From NCBI RefSeq assembly GCF_026240095.1, contig NZ_JAPIVG010000003.1, positions 558,001-622,000 of the forward strand: DNA of 64,000 bases, given 5' to 3'. The DNA comes from Pedobacter sandarakinus. Its GTDB lineage: Bacteria; Bacteroidota; Bacteroidia; Sphingobacteriales; Sphingobacteriaceae. The first letter of the stretch is position 1; the number at the start of each line of letters is the position of its first letter. The position numbers and the translations under genes were made by a program. The notes under the pieces are model-generated. The model saw only the letters and a program-made list of their open reading frames with translations, was not told the origin of the DNA and did no database searches. Positions 7,146 to 14,051 of this stretch are shown one piece after another.

Positions 7146-7896
7146 GCTACTTAAAGCTAAATTCTTTGTAATTCTTTTATTCCTATCTACTAATACATTT
7201 AGCCAGTCAGATAGTGTCAGATTAAAAACATTAGAAAAAAAGGTTGAGTTAATTGAAGATTATAGATCAAACATTGATCAATACGCAAAAATTGAATTAG
7301 AAAAACATAAAGCAGATCTTAAAGCAGATATTGATAAGGATTATGAAAATGTCAGAAATCTTTTTGCTTTAATTCTACTTATAGGTGTTCCCACTACGTT
7401 ATATGGATTGTATGAAATGTTTTGGGGAACTAAGAAAAAAATAAAAAAAGCAATTGAGGAAAAGATAGAGAAAATTGTTGAATTGAAGAGAGAGGATATA
7501 ATAAAGCTTATCAATAATCAAGCCTACGATAGACAGATTAAAGCGAGTAAGAAAATTTTAATTCTAAGTGTGACTGAAGAGGCTCAGGAAGATATTAAAA
7601 ATACCACCGCTAATATGGGTTTTAAAAATTTAATATTTAGACTTACCGAGTCTACAACAGATTTACCAGAGAACGATTTGATTATAATAAATAATATTGA
7701 TGGAGAATTTTCCCAAGAAAAAATCAGTGGAATTATTGACGAAAATAGCGATGAGGATACATTTTTTGTTGCCTATACTTCTAAACAAATCGATAGACAT
7801 CCGAGAATGAATTTTGCTAATTCGAAATTTACATTGTATCATTCAATTTTAACAACACTTGCATTTACTTCCTCAATTAGAGATTTTGTCGAATAA
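7135..7896 (+). CDS. Predicted CBASS membrane effector with cytosolic Rossmann-like domain
   Basis: I start this at the ATG at 7135, which overlaps the cap3 stop, giving 253 residues. An upstream in-frame start at 7096 would bury the N-terminal signal. Visible parts: a hydrophobic N-terminal segment with signal-peptide look ending SFSQ-like (about 1-24), a charged helical segment (25-72), a transmembrane segment LFALILLIGVPTTLYGLY (about 75-95), a Lys/Glu coiled coil (about 97-135), and an alpha/beta domain from KKILILSVTEEA (about 138) to the end. That domain has strands at ILILSV, DLIIIN and TFFVAYT, resembling a flavodoxin or response-regulator-like fold. By position it is the effector: the C-terminal domain would sense the nucleotide and the membrane part would disrupt the envelope. 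I do not match it to a named Cap effector. Confidence 0.7.
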   Translation: MKNKLLKAKFFVILLFLSTNTFSQSDSVRLKTLEKKVELIEDYRSNIDQYAKIELEKHKADLKADIDKDYENVRNLFALILLIGVPTTLYGLYEMFWGTKKKIKKAIEEKIEKIVELKREDIIKLINNQAYDRQIKASKKILILSVTEEAQEDIKNTTANMGFKNLIFRLTESTTDLPENDLIIINNIDGEFSQEKISGIIDENSDEDTFFVAYTSKQIDRHPRMNFANSKFTLYHSILTTLAFTSSIRDFVE

Positions 7897-7964
7897 GAAA
7901 CCATGGTGTATTAAGTTCAATTATAAAACAGCAACTTGATTGAAAATCTTTTAAAATTATTTAG

Positions 7965-8915
7965 ATGCACAAATATTTAATTCCTGATGAAAGATGGAAG
8001 TTTTTTGGTTGTGAAAATTTTGAAGAATTTGAAAATCTATATGTTTTAAATAATCCTTTTGTTTCTAGCGTTCCAAAAGATATTTTATCTGCATATGAGA
8101 CCGTAAGGTATTTAATGGCACTTTCATATTATCACTATGAAATGTATGATGAAGCATATAAAAAGATTGTATGGATTTTCGAAATGGCTATTGAACTCAA
8201 ACTAAAGCAAGTTATGTCAGAAAATGCTCTTGAAGTCAAAATGCCAAAAAATCTAGTAGACAAGATAAGTTATTTATCAAAGAGTTTTGGTGTAAAGGGA
8301 TTTGAAACGCAATTACATAATATTAGACAAATAAGAAATTACCATGCTCATCCAAAAGAAAATGGATTTATTGGTAGTTTAGGTAGACAACCCATGATAG
8401 CGATACTTAATATGATTAATTATCTCTTTATGGATGAAAAACTAAGGTTTTTATGGAATAGTTATTCAGAAGAGCTATCTGCAAAGTTTTCTAAATTTTC
8501 AGATATACCATTGGTAATTGAATATGGGAATGACAGAGTTTTAATTGATGGTATTGGGATGGGTGTTTGCCTAAAGATAGATAATGATTTGTATTCGTTA
8601 TGCTGGGGAATGCTTATAGGGACAGAAACAGATAAAAGGCGTAAAGAACATATAAAGGAACCATACGTGTTTTTAGCACTTAGTAATATTGAATTTATAG
8701 AAAATGGAATAGTGGCTGTAATAGTGGGGGTGGGGGAAAGAATTCATATAGTGTCTCCTAACCCTGAAGAAATAATATTGTATGAACGTGTTATGCAAAG
8801 TATATCAGAAGAAGAGGATAAAGTGAAAATGATTTTTGATAGTATTTACTCTAGTGATGTTATAAATGAAATAGAAGAATTTGTATTTAATTTTTCTAAA
8901 ATGGCTTATAATTAA
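7965..8915 (+). CDS. Predicted HEPN-domain protein, 316 aa
   Basis: The N-terminal half is helical and contains IRQIRNYHAHP, with Arg124 and His129 spaced as in the HEPN ribonuclease motif (R-x4-H), preceded by Asn/Arg residues typical of DUF4145-like and abortive-infection HEPN proteins. The C-terminal half (about 160-316) is beta-rich, then helical, and not recognised. There is no membrane segment. It begins 68 bases after the CBASS effector on the same strand, so it may be read through from that operon or stand alone. AT-rich like the island. The HEPN call rests on one motif and its helical surroundings. Confidence 0.6.
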   Translation: MHKYLIPDERWKFFGCENFEEFENLYVLNNPFVSSVPKDILSAYETVRYLMALSYYHYEMYDEAYKKIVWIFEMAIELKLKQVMSENALEVKMPKNLVDKISYLSKSFGVKGFETQLHNIRQIRNYHAHPKENGFIGSLGRQPMIAILNMINYLFMDEKLRFLWNSYSEELSAKFSKFSDIPLVIEYGNDRVLIDGIGMGVCLKIDNDLYSLCWGMLIGTETDKRRKEHIKEPYVFLALSNIEFIENGIVAVIVGVGERIHIVSPNPEEIILYERVMQSISEEEDKVKMIFDSIYSSDVINEIEEFVFNFSKMAYN

Positions 8916-9455
8916 TTTCATTTAATTGCTTTTATTTGCCTATGCTTTTCTGATTTTTAGTAAGTTTTTCCTAATTTTTACTGTAACTTATTGATAATCA
9001 TGCGTAGGTTACTTTTTGTATCGGCAAATAACACTTTCTACCTCAACTTTCCATGCGGGCACTCCTCGAGGCAAGCGCCCTTAAACCCAAGCTAGCGCCA
9101 ACTAAATACATAGCCAGATTGGCTTAATAAGTAGGAAGCTCTAAAATGCCAGCTGTCGTAAAATCTGACTATATGGGTCATTAAGACAATATGCTGATTT
9201 CTAGTTTTATCGAGAAAAATTTTAGAGCACGAACAGTCTCAATACCCTAGTATACAAAGTTGTTCGAACTACCGATGCTCACCGAGCGTCATTCAGTCGG
9301 CAGCGCTTCAGGTTGTAGATTTTGTATTTAATTTGTGCGCTCTCACAATATTAGCTCAACAAACAGCGGAATTTGATCGTTTCTTGGCACTATTCATGTG
9401 GGATTTATCGCGGCGGTATATTGCCGTCGATATATTCCTAATAAAAATTAATAAA
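8916..9455. other. Intergenic, 540 bases, island right edge
   Basis: No gene, RNA or mobile-element remnant could be supported. GC content rises visibly from about 9.05 kb, so the right border of the AT-rich island is probably here. An in-frame extension of the next gene to 9333 is not favoured. Confidence 0.4.
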
Positions 9456-9749
9456 ATGGAAAAATTAGCATTACTGGCCCGCCTGGAGGCCAAACCTGGT
9501 AAAGAACAGCAACTCGCTGAGTTGCTTAAGAGTGCTTTGTCGTTAGCGGAAGCTGAAACCGGCACTGTTCGTTGGTATGCATTACAGCTTGGCCCGTCTA
9601 CTTTTGGTATATTTGATACATTTGCCGAGGAAAGCGATCGTGAGGCGCATTTAGGTGGCGAGATCCCGAAAGCTTTAATGGCTCATGCGGATGATTTACT
9701 GGCTGTGCCGCCGGTGATCGAAAAAGTGGACTTGTTGGCTGTGAAATAA
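9456..9749 (+). CDS. Antibiotic biosynthesis monooxygenase (ABM) domain protein
   Basis: A 97-residue protein starting at ATG 9456 (MEKLALLARLEAKPGKEQ). This start gives the normal ABM length and begins at the first beta strand; an earlier in-frame start at 9333 adds an unrelated leader. Family features: LARLEAKPGKEQQLAELL, then ETGTVRWYALQLGPSTFGIFD and an AHL..PKAL helix, a ferredoxin-like dimeric alpha-beta barrel. Such small proteins act as quinol or cofactor-free monooxygenases or remain of unknown role. Monocistronic, with a hairpin just downstream. Confidence 0.85.
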   Translation: MEKLALLARLEAKPGKEQQLAELLKSALSLAEAETGTVRWYALQLGPSTFGIFDTFAEESDREAHLGGEIPKALMAHADDLLAVPPVIEKVDLLAVK

Positions 9750-9765
9750 AATTACAAATTTAAAG

Positions 9766-9788
9766 TCCCCGGTAATTGTTGCCGGGGA
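9766..9788 (+). terminator. GC-rich hairpin after ABM gene
   Basis: TCCCCGG-TAATTGTTG-CCGGGGA, 7 perfect base pairs, 16 bases past the stop. It is followed by TTACACC, not a clean T-run, so it is a terminator-like hairpin. Confidence 0.5.
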
Positions 9789-10019
9789 TTACACCTGATT
9801 TAGGCTCGCCAGATGAGCAGAGTTACAATTAAACCGATGCGCAAAGGAGCATGATTTTTTGTTATGATAAAGGTTTTTGCCTTACGCATTTCGGTATGAA
9901 TACATTGCTTTTCGGAGGAGATTTAATTGATCTGCCCGAACACTTAAACCAGGAGGGGTAGACGCTAGATTGCTATTTAAATGTTCTTGTGTTTTAGCTT
10001 ATTGATTAAATCAGAAAAA

Positions 10020-10349
10020 TCTACTTCCTCATATCCCTCATTGTCGTATTTTTACGGTAGCGTTTACCATCTTTTGCGCCATCCCACACACCAGAAACAC
10101 CTTGGATTTTATAAGGTGCTTCTTTTCCTTCACCTAATAAGCTTTTGGATACTTTCCTAAAAGTTTTATTCCATCTTCTTTTATCCAGTTTCTCTGATGC
10201 TGCTGTGGTAATCTGAAAGATTTTAGTTTTTCGTAATGATCTGGTCATGAGTGTTGGATGTTTGTGAGCAACGAAGTAATATTGTTCAAATGAATAGTAA
10301 TAAAGTTTATTCGAATTAATGCGGAGATTAATTTTCTATTCTCCGCATA
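10020..10349. repeat. Duplicated module, copy 1 (75-aa gene plus inverted repeat)
   Basis: Homologous to 11688-12017. Similarity begins at the stop codon (CTACTTCCTCAT), runs through the gene, and resumes at the right end in TTTATTCGAAxTxATGCGGAGATTAATT and the facing TCTCCGCATA. The gene-proximal upstream part is also alike (GGTTGGATGTTTGTGA). The insert between is less conserved. Confidence 0.7.
10021..10248 (-). CDS. Basic 75-aa protein, copy 1
   Basis: A 75-residue, strongly basic protein (TRSLRKTKIF..., a KRRWNKTFRKV core, WDGAKDGKRYRKN near the end). Function unknown. It is 64/75 identical by eye to the copy at 11689-11916, and a decayed third copy lies near 13.8 kb. The identity continues into the upstream DNA, including a TGCGGAGA/TCTCCGCA inverted repeat. 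The charge suggests nucleic-acid binding, which is inference. It runs divergently from the Fic gene across a shared 151-base regulatory region. Confidence 0.65.
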   Translation of the reverse strand: MTRSLRKTKIFQITTAASEKLDKRRWNKTFRKVSKSLLGEGKEAPYKIQGVSGVWDGAKDGKRYRKNTTMRDMRK

Positions 10350-10383
10350 TTTTGCGGAGAATAATTTGATTTTTGCGGAGAAT
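10320..10383. promoter_or_regulatory. Four TGCGGAGA-type sites upstream of Fic gene
   Basis: Sites are TGCGGAGATT (10320-10329), ATTCTCCGCA (10338-10347, inverted), TGCGGAGAAT (10353-10362) and TGCGGAGAAT (10374-10383). The last two are direct repeats 21 bases apart, two helical turns. They end 16 bases before the Fic ATG, so a bound protein would control the Fic gene and perhaps the divergent 75-aa gene. The winged helix in the Fic protein is a natural candidate binder. Confidence 0.65.
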
Positions 10384-10399
10384 AGCTTAAGTTTGATTT

Positions 10400-11500
10400 A
10401 TGTACATACATCAACTTAAACAGTGGCCTAACTTTATATGGGATGCTTCAACTTTAGCAGTTTTGCTTAGCGAAGTACACCTTAAACAAGGTAAGCTGTT
10501 GGGTCAAATGGAAAAGTTAGGTTTCGATCTTCAAAATGAAGCGTTATTGCAAACATTAACCAACGATGTAATCAAAACAAGTGAGATTGAAGGGGAAAAG
10601 CTAGATAATGGCCAAGTGAGATCTTCTATTGCTAGAAGGTTGGGGATTGAGATAGGTGGCTTAGTACAATCTGATAGAGATGTTGATGGTATTGTAGAGA
10701 TGATGCTTGATGCTACACAAAACTATGATGCGGAACTAACAGCTGATAGATTGTTTGGTTGGCATGCATGCTTGTTTCCAGGAGGTAGAAGTGGCATGAT
10801 TAAAATTGTAGTTGGTAGGTGGAGAGAAAATGAAAAGAATGACCCAATGCAAGTTGTTTCTGGCGCTATGGGGAAAGAAAAAGTCCATTATCAAGCGCCT
10901 GATTCGGTATTGTTAGCAAATGAAATGCAGCAATTTATAGATTGGTTTAATAATGAAATGAATTTAGATCCAATTATTAAAGCCGGCATTTCACACCTTT
11001 GGTTTTTAACAATTCACCCTTTTGATGATGGAAATGGAAGGATATCTAGGGCAATAGCCGATATGCAACTTGCTAGGGCAGATCAGACAGCGAGAAGATT
11101 TTATAGCATGTCCGCTCAGATTAGGTTAGAACGAAAAAAATATTATGATATACTAGAGAAAACCCAATCAGGTAATTTAGATATTACACTTTGGTTGAGC
11201 TGGTTTCTTAGCTGCTTAAATAGCGCAATTGATGCAACTGCTATCACACTAAATTCAGTAATACTAAAGTCGAAGATTTTAGGAAAAGTAGAAGCGGATA
11301 CATTTAATCAAAGGCAAAAATTAATGCTTAGTAAATTTTTAGATGGTTTTGAGGGAAAATTAACCTCGTCGAAATGGGCAAAAATTACCAAATGTTCTCA
11401 AGATACGGCTACAAGAGATATTCAAGATCTTGTAAATAAGGGTATATTAGTGAAAGATTTGGCTGGAGGACGGAGTACAAACTATCTGCTTGTGCATTAG
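10400..11500 (+). CDS. Fic-family protein (DUF4172 type) with C-terminal winged helix
   Basis: A 366-residue Fic protein, predicted to transfer AMP (or a related group) to protein hydroxyls. The active-site motif HPFDDGNGR is at 206-214 with the catalytic His206. The N-terminal DUF4172-like region begins MYIHQLKQWPNFIWD. An inhibitory helix motif matching (S/T)xxxE(G/N) is present as TSEIEG (60-65), so activity should be self-restrained in a class II manner. The C-terminus (about 305-366) is a predicted winged helix (SKWAKITKCSQDTATRDIQ) ending at a YLLVH strand. The start at 10400 is the first ATG after the operator-like repeats. Likely autoregulated through those repeats. Confidence 0.9.
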   Translation: MYIHQLKQWPNFIWDASTLAVLLSEVHLKQGKLLGQMEKLGFDLQNEALLQTLTNDVIKTSEIEGEKLDNGQVRSSIARRLGIEIGGLVQSDRDVDGIVEMMLDATQNYDAELTADRLFGWHACLFPGGRSGMIKIVVGRWRENEKNDPMQVVSGAMGKEKVHYQAPDSVLLANEMQQFIDWFNNEMNLDPIIKAGISHLWFLTIHPFDDGNGRISRAIADMQLARADQTARRFYSMSAQIRLERKKYYDILEKTQSGNLDITLWLSWFLSCLNSAIDATAITLNSVILKSKILGKVEADTFNQRQKLMLSKFLDGFEGKLTSSKWAKITKCSQDTATRDIQDLVNKGILVKDLAGGRSTNYLLVH

Positions 11501-11688
11501 TTCAATCAGTTTATATTAAAAATTTGCATCAAATTTATGTCTTTATTGGTATAACTATCTATTGATCAGAAAGAATGCGTTAATCTATAACATTGATGAG
11601 GATTTAATGCTGATTTTTTAATACCTGATATTATAAACTGAATTAAGAAAGCTTAACCAATCAAATCAAGAAGTTTTCGTCTTTCAGG

Positions 11689-11916
11689 CTACTTCCTCAT
11701 CTCCCTCACGGTTGCATTTTTGCGGTATCGTTTGCCATCTTTTGCGCCATCCCACACACTAGAAACACTTTGGATTTTATCAGGTACTTCTTTTTCTTCA
11801 CCTATTAAGCTTTTGGAGACTTTCCTAAAGGTTTTATTCCATCTTCTTTTATCCAGTTTCTCTGATGCTGCTGTGGTAATCGGAAAGATTTTAGTTTTTC
11901 GTAATGATCTGGCCAT
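11689..11916 (-). CDS. Basic 75-aa protein, copy 2
   Basis: A close paralogue of the 10021-10248 product, with 11 differences over 75 residues by eye and no gaps, most of them in the middle (38-53) and near the tail. Same basic character, same ATG position and same upstream inverted repeat. Retention of an intact frame in both copies suggests it is a real gene. Function not recognised. Confidence 0.65.
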   Translation of the reverse strand: MARSLRKTKIFPITTAASEKLDKRRWNKTFRKVSKSLIGEEKEVPDKIQSVSSVWDGAKDGKRYRKNATVREMRK

Positions 11917-11987
11917 GAGGGTTGGATGTTTGTGATCAATGGATAAAGTTTTTAAAATAAATAGATCTCAACATTTATTCGAAGTGA

Positions 11988-12015
11988 TGCGGAGATTAAT
12001 TCTTTATTCTCCGCA
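11988..12015. promoter_or_regulatory. Inverted TGCGGAGA / TCTCCGCA pair
   Basis: TGCGGAGA at 11988-11995 faces TCTCCGCA at 12008-12015 with the same centre-to-centre geometry as the first pair upstream of Fic (10320-10347). It is 72 bases upstream of the copy-2 75-aa gene. Confidence 0.55.
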
Positions 12016-12085
12016 TATAATTACCTGTTTGTACACTAGCTTCGCTATATCCCAACTCATATAGATTTTTAGCTTTTTATAATTT

Positions 12086-12103
12086 TATATCCGATAGCAT
12101 ATA
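12086..12103. promoter_or_regulatory. HipB operator, distal (imperfect)
   Basis: TATATCC-GATA-GCATATA, one mismatch from a perfect palindrome. Its centre is 40 bases from that of the proximal site, about four helical turns. Confidence 0.6.
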
Positions 12104-12125
12104 ATTTAAATAACTTTAATATATT

Positions 12126-12143
12126 TATATCCGAAAGGATATA
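12126..12143. promoter_or_regulatory. HipB operator, proximal (perfect palindrome)
   Basis: TATATCC-GAAA-GGATATA, perfect 7-base arms, ending 2 bases before the hipB ATG. The half-site TATCC/GGATA equals that of E. coli HipB operators, but with a 4-base rather than the 8-base spacer I recall for E. coli. Confidence 0.7.
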
Positions 12144-12145
12144 AA

Positions 12146-12349
12146 ATGGATAATATACGTGATTTCGTAAAAGCTAAACGTAAGGAGTTGGGCTTAACAC
12201 AAGAAGATATGGCTTTGAATGCTGGTGTTGGTTTAAACTTTGTTCGTGATTTAGAGCAAGGTAAAAAAACACTTCGTTTAGATAAAGTTAATGATGTTTT
12301 GGCTTTGTTTGGTAAAGAAGTTGGTGTTATAGATAAACTAACCAAATAA
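12146..12349 (+). CDS. hipB: HipB-like antitoxin/regulator, XRE-family HTH
   Basis: A 67-residue single-domain helix-turn-helix protein: VKAKRKELGLTQEDMALNAG then LNFVRDLEQGKKTLRLDKV, typical HipB/XRE. It starts right after a perfect palindrome, so it should repress its own operon. Its TAA stop shares a base with the ATG of the next gene (TAATG), implying coupled translation with hipS. Confidence 0.88.
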   Translation: MDNIRDFVKAKRKELGLTQEDMALNAGVGLNFVRDLEQGKKTLRLDKVNDVLALFGKEVGVIDKLTK

Positions 12350-12684
12350 TGGCAAGACAGGCAAAAATATATTTTCGAGATGTATTGGCGGGCTATCTAT
12401 CAGAAACAGATGATGGCTATACTTTTCAATATGATGCTAACTATTTGGAAACACAAAATCGAAAACCGATTAGTTTAACCTTACCATTAAATAGTAAACG
12501 GTATTACAGTAAGGTTTTGTTTCCTTTTTTTGATGGATTAATTCCTGAAGGTTGGTTGTTGGATATAGGAGAGAAGCATTGGAAACTCAATCCAAGGGAT
12601 CGGTTTGAATTGTTAATCAATTTATGCAGAGATACCATCGGTGCTGTTTCAGTTTATCCAGAAGAGGAGGTAAAAAATGACTAA
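12349..12684 (+). CDS. hipS: HipS-like protein (HipA N-terminal subdomain 1)
   Basis: A 111-residue protein matching the N-subdomain 1 of HipA: VLAGYLSETDDGYTFQYD, ISLTLPLNSKRYYS, PFFDGLIPEGWLLD. In single-gene HipA this is fused to the kinase; here it is a separate cistron. In the E. coli HipBST system the equivalent HipS acts as the antitoxin, so the same role is likely but unproven here. It overlaps hipT by 8 bases (ATGACTAA). Confidence 0.82.
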   Translation: MARQAKIYFRDVLAGYLSETDDGYTFQYDANYLETQNRKPISLTLPLNSKRYYSKVLFPFFDGLIPEGWLLDIGEKHWKLNPRDRFELLINLCRDTIGAVSVYPEEEVKND

Positions 12685-13603
12685 TTGTTTATTTTGCTAT
12701 CAACCTGTAGAAATAGGGGAATACCATACAGCTTGTTCTAAAAAGTTTTTCGGAACCACTGTGATGCCGAAATTAGAGTTGGATCAAGAAAAGTTAGCCC
12801 AAATGGCTCAATTTACGGTAAACGAAAGGCTAGCAGTTACCGGTGTTCAACCAAAATTATCGCTAAGTTTAGAAGGAGAGAAGGGAAATAAGCGACTAAC
12901 ATTAGTGGGGCTTTGGGGAGATTACATTCTAAAACCGCAGTCTACAGATTTTTTATTTATGCCCGAAGTAGAGGATTTAACCATGCATTTGGCAAAACTA
13001 TTTAAGATAACAACGGCGCAACATACCTTAATTAGGACTTCGACTGGAGAATTGGCTTATATCACGAAACGTTTTGATCGGGTTAATGGCAAGAAAATTC
13101 ATGTAGAGGATCTTTGCCAGCTTTCTGAATTACAGACTGAACAAAAATATAAAAGTTCTTACGAGCGGGTTGGAAAGGTAATTAAACAATACGCTACCAA
13201 TTCAGGCTTAGATGCCATTAAATATTTTAGATTGGTCTTGTTTTCTTTTTTAACAGGGAATAACGATATGCACTTGAAGAATTTTTCATTGATGCATACC
13301 GAAAAAGGTATTTTACTTTCCCCTGCTTACGATTTGTTAAACGTTAATTTGGTTTTCCCCGAAGATGTAGAAGATTTGGCGTTAACTTTAGGGGGAAGAA
13401 AAAGAAAGGTTAAAAAATCTGATTTCGACCAGTTCGCAACTAGTTTAAATATTGCAGAAAAAGTTAGGGATAACATTTACAATGAATTTATAAATAACAT
13501 AGAAAGCTGTGATAAAATGATTGAACAAAGTTTTTTAAATGTTAATTATAAAAAAGAATACAAAAAACTGATTAAACAGAAACAGTTACAACTATTTAAT
13601 TGA
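12677..13603 (+). CDS. hipT: HipT-like Ser/Thr kinase toxin (HipA kinase core)
   Basis: A 308-residue kinase of the HipA family, expected to phosphorylate a cytoplasmic target (aminoacyl-tRNA synthetases in known cases). Landmarks: VTGVQPKLSLSL (Gly-rich loop region, about 54-65), ILKPQ (nucleotide-binding lysine region), the catalytic stretch GNNDMHLKNFSLM and the metal-binding SPAYDLLN. The N-terminus has a small Cys/His cluster (CLFC, H17, C20) looking like a zinc knuckle. Third gene of the hipB-hipS-hipT operon, overlapping hipS by 8 bases. Confidence 0.85.
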   Translation: MTNCLFCYQPVEIGEYHTACSKKFFGTTVMPKLELDQEKLAQMAQFTVNERLAVTGVQPKLSLSLEGEKGNKRLTLVGLWGDYILKPQSTDFLFMPEVEDLTMHLAKLFKITTAQHTLIRTSTGELAYITKRFDRVNGKKIHVEDLCQLSELQTEQKYKSSYERVGKVIKQYATNSGLDAIKYFRLVLFSFLTGNNDMHLKNFSLMHTEKGILLSPAYDLLNVNLVFPEDVEDLALTLGGRKRKVKKSDFDQFATSLNIAEKVRDNIYNEFINNIESCDKMIEQSFLNVNYKKEYKKLIKQKQLQLFN

Positions 13604-13754
13604 TTTTGTACCGAATTTGTAGCTGTGGCCTTTCAACAAACTGTTAATCAATATCTCTTTACTTTCTGGTTGGGATAAATATACGCCCAATATAAACAGC
13701 CATTTTTTAGCTTTAGCTAGCCTAATCTAGATGAAGCGCTTTTGATCTCTTGGA

Positions 13755-13870
13755 CGTCTTTTAATAACAGCTTTTAATGTTTGAAGGATTTTTTAGCTTC
13801 CATTGCCATGTATTTCATTTATGCTGCTGAATGATGGGGAAAGGATTTTTATTCTTAACAATTTCGCTAT
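13755..13870 (-). pseudogene. Decayed third copy of the 75-aa gene
   Basis: DNA around TGCTGCTGAATGATGGGGAA..AAGGATTTTTA..GCTATGAGGGTT aligns with the 5' part of copies 1 and 2 (TGCTGCTGTGGTAATCGGAA..GGCCATGAGGGTT). The start codon equivalent reads ATA instead of ATG, and the frame stops after about 25 codons (IAKLLRIKIL... compared with MARSLRKTKIF...). The 3' half is too diverged to align by eye, so the left boundary is approximate. Confidence 0.4.
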
Positions 13871-13940
13871 GAGGGTTATATGTCCTGTTAGATAAATAAA
13901 GCTTTCAACAAAATAACGCTAAAGCCTTTATTCGAATTCA

Positions 13941-13974
13941 TGCGGATAATAGTTTAATGTTTGAACTTTCCGCA
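13941..13974. promoter_or_regulatory. Degenerate inverted pair, third copy
   Basis: TGCGGATAA and TTTCCGCA face each other, preceded by TTTATTCGAATTCA as in copies 1 and 2 (TTTATTCGAATTAA). Spacing and the second half-site have drifted. Confidence 0.4.
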
Positions 13975-13980
13975 AAAAAA

Positions 13981-14005
13981 AAGCCTAATCAACTAAGATT
14001 AAGCT
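13981..14005 (-). terminator. Terminator of the radical SAM gene
   Basis: AAGCCTAATC and GATTAAGCTT pair with one G-T or mismatch around an AACTAA-like loop. On the minus strand the hairpin is followed by a run of nine or more T. It lies about 50 bases past the stop at 14052. Confidence 0.7.
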
Positions 14006-14051
14006 TTATGATTAAGACTGCCGAGACCACTTTAACTTCGGGCGTACAAAC

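Larger units (their letters stand above)
11688..12017. repeat. Duplicated module, copy 2
   Basis: Second copy of the 75-aa gene plus inverted-repeat module. It ends with TGCGGAGATTAATTCTTTAT followed by TCTCCGCA (11988-12015). Unlike copy 1 it is not followed by a Fic gene but by the HipB operator region. Confidence 0.7.
13604..14051. other. Intergenic with decayed module remnant and terminator
   Basis: 448 bases without an intact gene. The right part holds a degenerate third copy of the 75-aa module, its inverted repeat, and the terminator of the radical SAM gene. Confidence 0.5.

Noticed and set aside
8916..9455. Possible mobile-element remnant at the island's right edge
   Set aside because: I looked for inverted repeats, transposase fragments and tRNA remnants and could not support any.
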